Below are positions 44,358 to 53,648 of a stretch of DNA of 64,000 nt, in pieces. A program made the translations under genes and the position numbers. Source of the DNA: Rhodococcus koreensis (GTDB lineage Bacteria; Actinomycetota; Actinomycetes; Mycobacteriales; Mycobacteriaceae); the NCBI RefSeq assembly GCF_900105905.1, contig NZ_FNSV01000005.1, forward strand, positions 8,761,501-8,825,500, in the 5' to 3' direction. The first letter of the stretch is position 1. Every line of letters begins with the position of its first letter. A model generated the notes under the pieces. That model was given only the letters and a program-made list of their open reading frames with translations. It did no database searches and was not told the DNA's origin.

Positions 44358-45554
44358 TCACTCGTCCTTCGGCGAGACGAAACCGAGATGGCGGCGCAGC
44401 GGTGCGGCCGCGGTCCCGGCGCCGACGACGAGGGTGAGCGCGGCGATGGCGCCGAACCCGGCGGTGAGTGTGGCGACCGCGGCGACGCCTCCGACGAGTA
44501 GAGGTCCTCCTGCGTCGCCGAGTTCGCGTCCGAGTTCGGCGGCACCCATGGTCTGTCCCATCCTCTCGTCGGGAGTCGAGCCGGCCAGCGCCGCAAAAGC
44601 CAGCGGGGTGATCAGTCCCGTGCCGGTGCCGATGACCACTGCGGAGAGCAGCACACCGAGCAAACCGGGGATCATCGCGCACCCGAGTCCGGTGGCGGTG
44701 ATCAGCAGGCCCAGCGCGGTTCCGGTGCCGGCCGAGATGCGACCTGCGTCCAGTGCCCGCCCGGCTCGCGGCTGCACGAGGGCGGCGCAGGCGGCGAGGA
44801 CGGACACGGCAGCGCCGGTCGCCTCCGAGCCCATCCCGGCGGCGGCGCCGCTGACGGGCAGGAATCCCACTCCCACGGACAGCGCCGAGGTTGCGAACGC
44901 GAGTGCGAGGGTGGGCCGGAGAAACGTCCGATCCGTCAGGCGGCGTGCCAGGTCCAGGACGGTCTGTCGGTCGCGCGGCAGGGGCGGCAGGGCGGGCACC
45001 ACGCGCGCCGCCCATGCCGCGATGGTGAGCGCGAGGGCGGTCATCACCGCGAACAGCAGTGTGAGGCCGCTGAGCCACACCAGCACGCCGCCCAGCAGTG
45101 GGCCGAGCGTGTAGCCGAGGCTCTTGTAGAAGCCGTATGTTCCGAACGCGGTGCCGTGCCCGGCTTTCGGGGTCATCCGTGCGACCAGCGCACTTGCGGC
45201 CGGGGAAAACGCGGACGCGGCGGCGCCCTGCCCGAGCCGGGCCGACCACAGCCAGTCCGAGTCGCCGACCACGACGAACAGGGCGGAGGCCGCGGCGAAT
45301 CCGAGGAGGCCACCGAGGAGGACCGGTCGGGCACCGATCCGGTCGGCGAGGGTCCCGAACACGGGTTTGAGCACTACCTCGGCGCCGTCGTACAGCGCCA
45401 GCAGCAGACCGAGATACAGGAGGGAGCCGGCCGGGTCCTCGAGGTCGAAGGCGAGGTTCGCCGCGACGGCATGCGCTCCGAAGGCCGTGGTGAAACCGGC
45501 CGCGTACAGCGGCCACATCCGCCACCGCGCGGCTGGTGACGCGGCGCCGGTCAT
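44358..45554 (-). CDS. MFS exporter (drug:H+ antiporter type)
   Basis: The protein has 398 residues and about 12 membrane helices. The A-motif-like loop GTLADRIGARPVLLGG follows helix 2, and GFYKSLGYTLGPLLGG in helix 5 is the antiporter C-motif region. Such proteins export drugs or metabolites. It is followed, in the opposite direction, by the truncated E2 gene. A palindrome with ATGTAGC arms lies upstream at 45624-45641, suggesting repression by a TetR- or MarR-like protein encoded elsewhere. Confidence 0.85.
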   Translation of the reverse strand: MTGAASPAARWRMWPLYAAGFTTAFGAHAVAANLAFDLEDPAGSLLYLGLLLALYDGAEVVLKPVFGTLADRIGARPVLLGGLLGFAAASALFVVVGDSDWLWSARLGQGAAASAFSPAASALVARMTPKAGHGTAFGTYGFYKSLGYTLGPLLGGVLVWLSGLTLLFAVMTALALTIAAWAARVVPALPPLPRDRQTVLDLARRLTDRTFLRPTLALAFATSALSVGVGFLPVSGAAAGMGSEATGAAVSVLAACAALVQPRAGRALDAGRISAGTGTALGLLITATGLGCAMIPGLLGVLLSAVVIGTGTGLITPLAFAALAGSTPDERMGQTMGAAELGRELGDAGGPLLVGGVAAVATLTAGFGAIAALTLVVGAGTAAAPLRRHLGFVSPKDE

Positions 45555-45623
45555 GGCCGTTCGCTGTCGGCGGCGGGTTCCGTCAGCCAGCGCGCTCCGG
45601 TTCCCTCACTCGTCACCAGGAAA

Positions 45624-45641
45624 ATGTAGCAGCGGCTACAT
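45624..45641. promoter_or_regulatory. palindromic operator upstream of the MFS exporter
   Basis: ATGTAGC and GCTACAT form a perfect 7-bp inverted repeat around AGCG, 70 bases before the exporter start. It also lies just beyond the 3' end of the C45 acyltransferase gene, so the exporter is the likely target. TGTAGC-type arms occur in operators of TetR-like drug-responsive repressors. Confidence 0.5.
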
Positions 45642-45664
45642 CGGACGAAGTCCTGAGCGTTACG

Positions 45665-46786
45665 TCACTCGGTCGCCGATCGTTCAGTGGAGGGCGGTCC
45701 CGCGACGAAGTCGGCCAGCGACAGTGAGGCTGTTCGGTCGTGTCGGTTGCGAATGAAGATGGTTTGGTCGGTCAGGTTGGTCACGGTGGTGCACAGGGTG
45801 GCGAGGGGGTCGTCGCCCGCGGCGGTGCGGTGGACGCCGGTGGGAACGGGGGATCCGGCCAGGACTCGGTCGAACCAGTCGACGCCGGGTTCGAGGGCCG
45901 GGGTGATGTTTTCGAGGACCCTGCCCCGAGCAAGACTCTCGTCGCGCTGCCCGAGATTGGCGGTGGCGGCTCCAGCCGGCGCCCGGTCCGGTGGGTCGGG
46001 CATGAACCGGATGTGGTTGGTGTGCCATTCGAATGCTCTGTCGGGTGGGAGTTCACGGACGGCGTGACGCCCCGCGGCGGTTTCGACGACTGCGGCGCGA
46101 CCGGTGTGGGTATCGCCGATCGTGTAGGCGAAGCCGCCGGCGCTGGGGTGGGTGCGCAGAAAGTCGACGGCGTCGGTGAAGGTGGTGCACTGCTGCAGTC
46201 GGCGGGCGACGAAATGGCGGCCGGGGGCGGCGATCGGAGTGGTGACCTGGATGTGGTTGATGCCCCACACCAGTCCTGCGGCGTTGGCGGCGAGTGTGTT
46301 GGAAGGCAGGAACCCGGGGTACCACTGCACGGTGACCGGTAGGTCACCGTCGATGTGGAGGGTCAGGAGCATGAAGTGTCCGTCGAGGGCGGGGGCGCCG
46401 TCCTCGTTGTGCGCGATGAAAGACGATGTGCCGCGCCAGGCGAGGTCCGTGCAGCCGGTGCCGTCGTCGACGCCGAGGTCGCCGCGCAGATTGGCCAGCA
46501 GCAAATCCTCGTAGGGCAGCGTGGCGCCGGCCGCGAGCGCACGCAGCTCGGCGGCGAGGTGCGGGTACGCCTGTTCGGTGGCTGCCGCCACATCGGCCAG
46601 GATGCGTCGTCCGCGACCACTGCGGGTGAAGACTTGCAGGCCTTCGCGTTCGGGCAACTGTTTCTGCACGGCGGTGATCGAGGCGCGGGCGTACTCACCC
46701 AGCAGGGTGAACGCGGCGATGCGTTCACCCGTCACCACCACCCATCGCAGTCCGGCGACCGTGGTCTCGTCGATACGGGCGTTCAT
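45665..46786 (-). CDS. C45-family acyltransferase/peptidase (penicillin acyltransferase-like Ntn hydrolase)
   Basis: The protein has 373 residues. The self-cleavage site is GTGCTDLAW, making C112 the N-terminal nucleophile after processing. FIAHNEDGAP and then AANAAGLVWGINH and IRFMPDPP agree with the acyl-CoA:6-aminopenicillanic acid acyltransferase-like Ntn fold. Such enzymes hydrolyse or form amides using acyl-CoA. The ATG overlaps the crotonase stop (ATGA), so it belongs to a four-gene operon with two crotonases and an NDP-forming acyl-CoA synthetase. An acyl-amide hydrolase that feeds a beta-oxidation set is a reasonable guess. Confidence 0.8.
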   Translation of the reverse strand: MNARIDETTVAGLRWVVVTGERIAAFTLLGEYARASITAVQKQLPEREGLQVFTRSGRGRRILADVAAATEQAYPHLAAELRALAAGATLPYEDLLLANLRGDLGVDDGTGCTDLAWRGTSSFIAHNEDGAPALDGHFMLLTLHIDGDLPVTVQWYPGFLPSNTLAANAAGLVWGINHIQVTTPIAAPGRHFVARRLQQCTTFTDAVDFLRTHPSAGGFAYTIGDTHTGRAAVVETAAGRHAVRELPPDRAFEWHTNHIRFMPDPPDRAPAGAATANLGQRDESLARGRVLENITPALEPGVDWFDRVLAGSPVPTGVHRTAAGDDPLATLCTTVTNLTDQTIFIRNRHDRTASLSLADFVAGPPSTERSATE

Positions 46787-47583
46787 CGTCCGCTGAACTG
46801 CGGGGCTCGCCGTTCGAGCATGGCCCCGACAGCCTCGTGGTGGTCTTCGGTGTGATGCGCAACAGCCTGCATGGCCGCCGACAGCTCGAGGATGCTCTCG
46901 AGGCTCTGGTGCTGCCCTTCGCACAGCAACCGCTTGGTCATCCGCAGCACGTGCGGCGGGTTCGCCGACACCCGGGACGCGAGTTCGTGGGCGGCGGTCA
47001 GAAGGTGCTCGGGCTCGGTGACCGCGGAGATCATGCCCCACTCGAGTGCGGTCTGCGCGTCGATCGCCTCACCCGTGAAGGCCATCTCACTTGCCCGGGC
47101 CATGCCGATGGCACGGGGCAGCAGCCAGGCGCCTCCGTCGCCGGGAATGATGCCGACCTTGACGAAGCTTTCGGCGAACTGCGCGGTGGTCGAGGCGATC
47201 CGCAGGTCGCACATCATTGCCAGGTCGCAGCCGGCGCCGATGGCTGCCCCGTTCACGGCGGCGATCGTCGGGATCTCACAGTGGTACAGCGCTTTCGGGA
47301 GGCGCTGGATGCCGTGCCGGTATCCCTGCCGCAGTTCTGCGGGGGACCCGCCGAACATGCCTTCCTTGTCGCGCATGTGTTTGACGTTGCCGCCGGAGGA
47401 GAACGCGGAGCCGGCGCCGGTGAGGATCGCCACCCGCACGCTGGGGTCGCGGTTGACCGCGGTGACGGCCTCCTCGAGCGCGTCGATGGTGTCGGCCTCG
47501 GAGATGGGATTCCGGGCCTCGGGGTTGTTGAGGGTCCAGACGACGGTGTCGCCGGTGCGGTCGGTCAGCAGGGGGTCGCTCAT
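46783..47583 (-). CDS. enoyl-CoA hydratase/isomerase family protein
   Basis: The protein has 266 residues. GSAFSSGGNVKHMRD and NGAAIGAGCDLAMMCDLR give the two oxyanion-hole segments. The catalytic region reads FAESFVKVGIIPGDGGAWLL, with Asp at the second acid position. This set of residues is frequent in the actinobacterial crotonases annotated as EchA. Its start overlaps the synthetase stop (ATGA) and its own stop overlaps the C45 gene. Confidence 0.88.
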   Translation of the reverse strand: MSDPLLTDRTGDTVVWTLNNPEARNPISEADTIDALEEAVTAVNRDPSVRVAILTGAGSAFSSGGNVKHMRDKEGMFGGSPAELRQGYRHGIQRLPKALYHCEIPTIAAVNGAAIGAGCDLAMMCDLRIASTTAQFAESFVKVGIIPGDGGAWLLPRAIGMARASEMAFTGEAIDAQTALEWGMISAVTEPEHLLTAAHELASRVSANPPHVLRMTKRLLCEGQHQSLESILELSAAMQAVAHHTEDHHEAVGAMLERRAPQFSGR

Positions 47584-49766
47584 GCGTGTTCTCCAGAAAG
47601 ATTGTCGGACAAGACGATACGCACGTCCACGGGGACGATCCCGGTGTTCGAGGCGATGACGGGGTTGAGATCGAGCTCGCCGATCTCGGGGTGTGCTGCA
47701 ACGATGTCACCGACGTGGACGAGGAACCTGGCCAGCGCAGTCCGGTCGATCACCGGAAGGTGGCGGTAGCCGTCGAGCATGCGGGAGGCGATGGTCTCGT
47801 CGATCATCTCGTGGGCTTCGATCTCGGTGAACGGCGCCGCGCGGAAGGTGACGTCCTCGAGGGCTTCGACCATCACACCACCGCTGCCGAATGCCACCAC
47901 CGGGCCGAAGATCGGGTCGTGGGTGGCGCCGACGAGGAGTTCGACGCCCTGATCGGCCATAGGGGTGACGACGATGCCGTCGATCACTGCGCCGCACACG
48001 TTCTCGGTGACCGCGTCGATGATCGCCTGTGCATTCTCCGCGGCGGTGGCGCCGACCACGTTCAGTTTCACGCCACCGACGTCGGACTTGTGGATCACTT
48101 GCGGCGAGACGATCTTCAGTGCACACGGCCGCCAGTATCCGACGACCGCGGTGACGACCTCGTCGACGGTGCGGGCGAAGGTCCATCCGCCGATGTCGAC
48201 CCCGGCGTCCTCGACGAAGGCGCGGGCGGTCGGCTCGTCCAGAATTCCCGTTCCCACCGCAGCACGCGGTGCGGGGGCGGGCAAGGTGAGGGGCGAACGT
48301 TGCGACGCCGTGGCCAGTCGTCGTCCGCGCCGGTCCAGGGCGGCGACCACCCGGACGGCGTGGTCGATGGAACTGATCACCGGGACCCCACCGGCGCGCA
48401 GGCGGTCGTGGTTGGAGACAGTGTCCCCGGCGTAACAACTCTGCACCAGCAGGGGAACCCGGTGGGCGGTGGTCAGCTCGAGGAGCCTGTCGGCGGTGGC
48501 GTCCTCGGCGTCTGTCAGGCTGGCGTCGAACCGCAGGTGATAACCGCCGTACAGTCCCACGATCAGCACCAATCCGACCGCCGGATCCCGCATCAGGGCG
48601 TCCACCGCGTCGGCGAACACCGTGGGATCGGCGTCGGTGGCCCCGGCCACGTCGACGGGGTTGACCACCGACGCCGGCCCGCCGAGCAGATCACGCAGGA
48701 CCCGCTGGGTCTGGTCACCGATCTGCGCGAGTTCGATTCCGCGCGCGGTCAGTGCGTCGGCGGCCAGGGTGGCGTGGCCGCCGCCGTCGGACAGGATTGC
48801 AACCTTGCGGCCGGACGCGATCGGCGCGGTGGTGGACATTGCTCCTGCCACGACGGCCAGTTCGTCCGAGCGGTCTACCAATTCCGCACCGGCCTGGCGC
48901 AGCACCGCGGTGGCGACAGCGTCCGAACCGGCGATCGACCCGGTGTGAGAGAGCGCGGTGCGCTGCCCGACCTCGGAGCGGCCGCCGCGCAGTACCACCA
49001 CCGGCTTCTCCCGCACCGCGCTCGCCGCGGCGACCAGGAACGCCCGGCCGTCCGCGAAACCCTCCGAGTGGATGGCGACGGCACCGGTGCCGGTGTCGCG
49101 GGCGAGTTCGGTGACACATTCGTCGTAGCGGACATCGGCCTGGTTGCCGAGGCCGACGTAGGCGTGGAAGCCGGGACCTTTCAGAGCGCGGTTGTCGTTG
49201 ACCATGGACAGCAGCATGTTTCCGCTCTGGGTGACCACGCTGATCGGGCCCATGGGCACGTTCTGCAGGCCCACCAGGTTCGCGCCGGTGGAGACGTTGA
49301 GCATCCCGGAGGTATTCGGACCGATCACCCGCACACCGGTCTCGGCGATCGCTCGCGCGAGGTCGGCGTCGAGGTCGGCCCCGGAGTCTCCGGTTTCCTT
49401 GAATCCATTGGCCAGCACCACCACTCCGGCGATGCCGACCGCCGCGCACTCGCGCACGGCGTCGGGTACGGCGGCGCCGGGTAGGGCGATGAGGGCGACG
49501 TCGACGCCGTAGGGCAGTCCGTCGATCGAGGGGACGACCTCGAGTCCGAGGATCTCGGTTGCATTCGGGTTGACCGGGTACACCGGGTGCTCGTACCCGG
49601 CCTGCTGCAGCGCGCGCACGGCCTGGAAGCCGCGCTTGGTCGGGCTGGTCGAGGCGCCGACGATCGCGATGGAGCGAGGATCGAAGAGGCGCTGGAGCGC
49701 CGTGCGGGTTCCGGCCCGCGGGGCGGGAGCGACCGCGGCGGGGGAGGGCTGAGCCATCGTTGTCAT
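47580..49766 (-). CDS. NDP-forming acyl-CoA synthetase (acetate-CoA ligase family, fused subunits)
   Basis: The protein has 728 residues. The N-terminal half is a CoA-binding and ligase-CoA region: LFDPRSIAIVGASTSPTKRG, GPNTSGMLNVS, and the phospho-His segment ALSHTGSIAGSD. The C-terminal half is an ATP-grasp domain with ALKIVSPQVIHKSDVGGVKL and FGPVVAFGSGGVMVE. It makes acyl-CoA from acid, CoA and ATP via a phosphohistidine, releasing ADP, unlike the AMP-forming FadD enzymes in this window. Coupled on both sides in the four-gene operon, it probably activates the acid released by the C45 enzyme. Confidence 0.9.
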   Translation of the reverse strand: MTTMAQPSPAAVAPAPRAGTRTALQRLFDPRSIAIVGASTSPTKRGFQAVRALQQAGYEHPVYPVNPNATEILGLEVVPSIDGLPYGVDVALIALPGAAVPDAVRECAAVGIAGVVVLANGFKETGDSGADLDADLARAIAETGVRVIGPNTSGMLNVSTGANLVGLQNVPMGPISVVTQSGNMLLSMVNDNRALKGPGFHAYVGLGNQADVRYDECVTELARDTGTGAVAIHSEGFADGRAFLVAAASAVREKPVVVLRGGRSEVGQRTALSHTGSIAGSDAVATAVLRQAGAELVDRSDELAVVAGAMSTTAPIASGRKVAILSDGGGHATLAADALTARGIELAQIGDQTQRVLRDLLGGPASVVNPVDVAGATDADPTVFADAVDALMRDPAVGLVLIVGLYGGYHLRFDASLTDAEDATADRLLELTTAHRVPLLVQSCYAGDTVSNHDRLRAGGVPVISSIDHAVRVVAALDRRGRRLATASQRSPLTLPAPAPRAAVGTGILDEPTARAFVEDAGVDIGGWTFARTVDEVVTAVVGYWRPCALKIVSPQVIHKSDVGGVKLNVVGATAAENAQAIIDAVTENVCGAVIDGIVVTPMADQGVELLVGATHDPIFGPVVAFGSGGVMVEALEDVTFRAAPFTEIEAHEMIDETIASRMLDGYRHLPVIDRTALARFLVHVGDIVAAHPEIGELDLNPVIASNTGIVPVDVRIVLSDNLSGEHA

Positions 49767-49768
49767 CG

Positions 49769-50542
49769 CTACTTTCCCTCGAAGATCGGGGCGCGGCGCT
49801 CGGCGAATGCGGCCACACCTTCGGCCCAGTCCTGTGTGCTCATCAGCGCCAGCAACTCCTGCGGCTCGGTCTCGAGGACGATGTCGAGGGGGTCGTTACG
49901 CCGCAGCGCTGCCTTCATCCGGGCGAGCGAGAGCGGGGCCTTCCCGGCGAGGGTGTCGGCGAGCGCGTACGCCGCGTCCAGTAGCTCATCCGCGATGACG
50001 GCCGAGTGCGCCAGTCCCCACTCCAGCGCCTGGGCGCCGGTGAAGCGTTCGCCGAGGATCAGCATGTCAGTGGCCCGCCGCAGTCCGACGAGGCGGGGGA
50101 GTCGGTTGGTGACACCCCCGCCGACGAAGGTGCCGATGCCGACCTCGGGAAAGCCCATCTGGGCGTCCTCGGCGACGACGAGGAAGTCGGCGCTGACCGC
50201 CATTTCCGCGCCGGCACCGAGTGCGTATCCGTTGACCGCGGCAACGACCGGGGTGTCCATCGTCTGAATCTGCTCGCAGACTCTCTGGCCGAGGTCGAGG
50301 TAGTGGGCCTGCTCTTCCCGGCTGCGGGTGCCGGACTTGTGGGCCTTCAAATCGGCGCCGACACAGAACGCGCGGCCTGCGCCGGTGATCACGACCGCGC
50401 GCACGTCCGGATCGGAATCCGCCGCGACCAGTTCGTCGATCAGCGTCTGGTACAGCTCCTCGCTCACCGCGTTGAGGCGGTCGGGGCGGTTCAGGGCCAG
50501 GGTCGCGGTCGAACCCGAACGGGTTGCCAGGACGGTCGTCAT
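49769..50542 (-). CDS. enoyl-CoA hydratase/isomerase family protein
   Basis: The protein has 257 residues. GRAFCVGADLKAHK and NGYALGAGAEMAVSADF form the oxyanion hole. MGFPEVGIGTFVGGG contains one classical Glu (PE) of hydratases, while the second position is Gly. It is first in the four-gene operon, two bases before the synthetase gene. Its promoter must lie in the 450-base gap shared with the amino-acid permease. Confidence 0.87.
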   Translation of the reverse strand: MTTVLATRSGSTATLALNRPDRLNAVSEELYQTLIDELVAADSDPDVRAVVITGAGRAFCVGADLKAHKSGTRSREEQAHYLDLGQRVCEQIQTMDTPVVAAVNGYALGAGAEMAVSADFLVVAEDAQMGFPEVGIGTFVGGGVTNRLPRLVGLRRATDMLILGERFTGAQALEWGLAHSAVIADELLDAAYALADTLAGKAPLSLARMKAALRRNDPLDIVLETEPQELLALMSTQDWAEGVAAFAERRAPIFEGK

Positions 50543-50883
50543 CGTCTCACGTCACTTTCTCGTCGATCTGGTTGTAATGCGTTGTCCCGCTGACGGTGTG
50601 GCCGCAGGGGTGCTGCCGGTCGCGGTGCTTCCGGGAAGGGTTCCTGTCATCCATACAACCGCATCGCCGCGGCAGATGCAAGTAAAATTGCACGTTGATG
50701 TGAAATTGCAATTCGACAGCATGACAAGCCGGTTGCGATCCCGTCTCCCGTTGTGGCGCCTGGTGATTCGAGTCGTGGCGCGGGCTCTCGCCTTCGCGGC
50801 GAACTTCATTTCGAGTGTCATCCGCGACCTGATCTTTCGGCGTTCGGGCTGGTGGGGGCGCATTTCTGCGAACGCGACCTGAA

Positions 50884-50912
50884 AATTGCATCTAGTAAAC
50901 AGAGTGCAAATT
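50884..50912 (+). promoter_or_regulatory. TTGCA/TGCAA operator cluster before the permease gene
   Basis: AATTGCA (50884-50890) faces TGCAAATT (50905-50912), and an earlier perfect 10-bp palindrome AATTGCAATT lies at 50704-50713. A related GCAATTGC palindrome occurs before the RpiR regulator at 53493-53500. The motif could be the RpiR protein's own recognition site. The rest of the 450-base gap between the divergent crotonase and permease genes is an AT-richer stretch without a supported gene. Confidence 0.45.
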
Positions 50913-50996
50913 GACTTGCATAACGTGGCGATGACGTGTTTCATGGCTGACACACAGTTACCTGGGTCACATCCGCGTTACACGGAAGAAGGCATC

Positions 50997-52412
50997 GTGC
51001 CAACCTCGATTTCCAGCTCGGAAACGCTCGAGCACTCCATCAACACTCGTCAGCTGACGATGATCGGCATCGGCGGCGTCATCGGTGCCGGTCTGTTCGT
51101 CGGCAGCGGCAAGGCGATCTCCTCCGCAGGCCCGGGCATAGTCCTGGTCTATCTGTTCACCGGGCTCCTCATCATCCTGGTGATGCGGATGCTCGCCGAA
51201 CTGGCCGCCGCGAGTCCCGAGACCGGTTCGTTCTCGACCTACGCCTCCCGCGAACTCGGTTCGTGGGCCGGGCTTTCCGTCGGGTGGCTCTACGCGTATC
51301 ACTGGTGCGTGACAGTCGCCTTCGAGGCGATCGCCGGCGCCGCGATCGCGAACCAACTGATCCCCGCCGTGCCCACCTGGTTGTACGCACTGATCTTCAT
51401 GACGGCGCTGACCGGGGTGAATCTGGCGGCGGTCACCTCCTTTGCGCGATTCGAATTCTGGTTCGCGATGATCAAGGTGACGGCGATCGTGCTGTTCATC
51501 GGTGTCGGCGTCGCCGCAATCCTCGGCGTCCTGCCGCACTTCGATTCTCCCGGCACCTCGAATCTGCTCGGGCACGGTGGATTGGTCCCGAACGGTCTCA
51601 CCCCGCTGCTGATCGCCACCCTGACGGTGTTCTTCTCGTACTTCGGCACCGAACTGGTCACCATCGCCGCAGGTGAGGCGAAGGATCCGGTCAGGGCGGT
51701 CCGCAAGAGCATGCGCAGCGTCGCCTGGCGAATCCTGATCTTCTACGTCGGCTCCATCCTCGTCGTCGTCACCCTGCTGCCGTGGGACACCGCCGAGGTC
51801 ACCAAGAGCCCGTACACCGCCGTGCTGAACCTCCTCGGCCTGCCCGGCGCGAACACCATCATGAACCTCGTCGTCCTCACGGCGGTGCTGTCCTGCCTGA
51901 ACTCGGGCGTCTACTCCTCCTCCCGGATGCTCTTCTCGCTGGCCCGCCGCGGGGAAGGACCCCGAGTGCTCGCCCGGACCGGCAAGTCCGGAGTTCCCGT
52001 GAAGGCGGTGCTTGCGGCCTCCAGCGCCGGATTTCTTGCGGTCATCGCGAACTACTTCCTGCCCACCGGCGCCGTGTTCACCTTCCTGCTCAGCTCGTCC
52101 GGCGCCGTCGCCGTGGTGGTCTACCTGTGCATCTGCGGCACCCAGATCGTCGGTCGCCGCAAGAAGACGGCGGAGGAGAACGCTGCGCTACCGGTCAAGA
52201 TGTGGGGCTTCCCGTACCTGTCGTACGTGGTCGGCGTCGTCTTGGTCGCCATCGTCGCCGGTATGGCGTTCACTCCCGCCACTCGAACGCCCTTGGTGCT
52301 GACCGCGATCGTCACCGCGCTGGCCGTCGCTGCGGGCCTGATTCATCAGCGACGCACCACCGTTCCCGCCGACAACAGCAACACCACGCTGGCTGAAACC
52401 CGCCGGCAGTAG
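50997..52412 (+). CDS. amino-acid permease (APC superfamily, GabP/AAT type)
   Basis: The protein has 471 residues and 12 predicted membrane helices. MIGIGGVIGAGLFVGSGKAI in helix 1 and FSYFGTELVTIAAGEAKDP in helix 6 are the substrate-binding segments of the amino acid transporter family that includes GABA and aromatic permeases. The GTG at 50997 has GGAAGAAGG just upstream; an ATG at 50943 would add 18 residues but has no site. It lies head to head with the acyl-CoA operon and tail to tail with an RpiR regulator. Its substrate is not known. Confidence 0.85.
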   Translation: MPTSISSSETLEHSINTRQLTMIGIGGVIGAGLFVGSGKAISSAGPGIVLVYLFTGLLIILVMRMLAELAAASPETGSFSTYASRELGSWAGLSVGWLYAYHWCVTVAFEAIAGAAIANQLIPAVPTWLYALIFMTALTGVNLAAVTSFARFEFWFAMIKVTAIVLFIGVGVAAILGVLPHFDSPGTSNLLGHGGLVPNGLTPLLIATLTVFFSYFGTELVTIAAGEAKDPVRAVRKSMRSVAWRILIFYVGSILVVVTLLPWDTAEVTKSPYTAVLNLLGLPGANTIMNLVVLTAVLSCLNSGVYSSSRMLFSLARRGEGPRVLARTGKSGVPVKAVLAASSAGFLAVIANYFLPTGAVFTFLLSSSGAVAVVVYLCICGTQIVGRRKKTAEENAALPVKMWGFPYLSYVVGVVLVAIVAGMAFTPATRTPLVLTAIVTALAVAAGLIHQRRTTVPADNSNTTLAETRRQ

Positions 52413-52419
52413 CCCTCGC

Positions 52420-52471
52420 GTACAAAGAGCGTGGGGTGCACCCGATCGGGTGCACCCCACGCTCTTTGTAC
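52420..52471. terminator. perfect 52-bp palindrome between convergent genes
   Basis: Bases 52420-52445 are the exact reverse complement of 52446-52471, with no loop bases. The outer arms are GTACAAAGAGCG and the centre CCCGATCGGG. It starts eight bases after the permease stop and ends 18 bases before the RpiR stop. The TTTGT end gives a U-rich tail in one direction and the mirror ACAAA in the other, so it should work as a bidirectional terminator. Confidence 0.8.
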
Positions 52472-52489
52472 GGACCGGGCGTGGATCGG

Positions 52490-53401
52490 CTAGTGGTGCT
52501 TGTCTGCCGCGGCATCGGTGACGTACACGCTGAAGCTGCTCAAGAGCTTCTCCTCCTCCAGGAGGGTTTCGCGCACCCGGTGTCCGAGAAGCTGTGCGAC
52601 GCCGCCGGACATGGCCTGAGCGAGCGAGGTGAATGCGGTCATCGACCGCAACACCGAGGCGCTCGACGCGTCGATGTAGAAGGTGTCGTGCGCCGACGCG
52701 GCAAGCGGAGAGCTGGCATTGTCGGTGAACGCGATGACGTGTGCGCCACTGTGCCGCGCCCACTCGGCGGCCCGGACGGTGTCGACACTGTAGCGGTGGA
52801 TGGACATCGCCACGAAGCAGTCGCCCTCGCGGACCCGACGCAGGTCGTCGGTCAGCGAACCGACGCTGGCGTTGACTGTCTCCACGTCCTCGCGCAGCAT
52901 GCGCAGCAAGTATCCGAGCAAGTATGCCGGCGCGTGGCACTTGCGCAACCCCATGACGTGCACACGCGGCGCCCGGGCGAGGTGCTCGACCGCTGAATCC
53001 CAGGTGGAACCCTCGATCCGGGCGAACGTGCGGGCGATGTTGGCCTGATCGAGGGCGACGGTCTGTTCCAGCAGGCCGGCGCCCTCCGCAGCCATGTGCT
53101 CGAGGTTGTCGAAACGACGCAGCAGCTGCGCCTGCTCCTGGAGGCGTTCGCGGCACAGGCGCGTCAGCCCGGGGTATCCCTTGAGTCCCAGCCCCGTCGC
53201 GAACCGTACGACGGTGGCCTCGTTGACGCCGACCGCGGCCGCGAGCTCCGAGATGGTCATGAACGCCACCGCCTCGGGGTCGGACATCACCCGTTCGGCG
53301 AGCTTCTTGTGCGACGGCGACAACTTGCCCTCGCGCTGACGAATCTCGGTGAGCAATTCCTCGAAGGTCGCAGGACCCGCCGACTTGGACTTCGTGGCCA
53401 T
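52490..53401 (-). CDS. RpiR/MurR-family regulator (HTH plus SIS domain)
   Basis: The protein has 303 residues. The N-terminal HTH_6 domain includes FMTISELAAAVGVNEATVVRF (split here as FMTISELAAAVG and VNEATVVRF) and GLKGYPGLTRL. The C-terminal SIS domain has RVHVMGLRKCHAPAYLL, and FVAMSIHRYSVDTVRAAEWA with GAHVIAFTDNASSPLA, a sugar-phosphate-binding type of fold. Such proteins sense phosphosugars or other metabolites. It probably controls the adjacent permease. GCAATTGC (53493-53500) upstream could be its own operator. Confidence 0.9.
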   Translation of the reverse strand: MATKSKSAGPATFEELLTEIRQREGKLSPSHKKLAERVMSDPEAVAFMTISELAAAVGVNEATVVRFATGLGLKGYPGLTRLCRERLQEQAQLLRRFDNLEHMAAEGAGLLEQTVALDQANIARTFARIEGSTWDSAVEHLARAPRVHVMGLRKCHAPAYLLGYLLRMLREDVETVNASVGSLTDDLRRVREGDCFVAMSIHRYSVDTVRAAEWARHSGAHVIAFTDNASSPLAASAHDTFYIDASSASVLRSMTAFTSLAQAMSGGVAQLLGHRVRETLLEEEKLLSSFSVYVTDAAADKHH

Positions 53402-53648
53402 GCGCGCCCTCTTCTCCTCGAAAATCTGTGGTCGATCACTGACGAGCTAACGCCATCGTAGTAGTTGGGAACTTGCTTCTAGACGTGCTACTGCAATTGC
53501 CGTTGCACTCTTCGGGTGTTCGTTTCGAAGCGGCTCGTATGCGTCTGCCGTGATGCCTGCACGACCGCTCACGGGCGATTGAGTGCAGGCGGTCCAGGGT
53601 AGTCGCCTCAGTAGGCCGCACGGTCAAGTCCATCCGTGGGAGTCGACG

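Noticed and set aside
47586..49484. A 632-codon plus-strand open frame opposite the NDP-forming synthetase
   Set aside because: Shadow of a strongly supported gene; composition and lack of motifs show it is not a protein gene.
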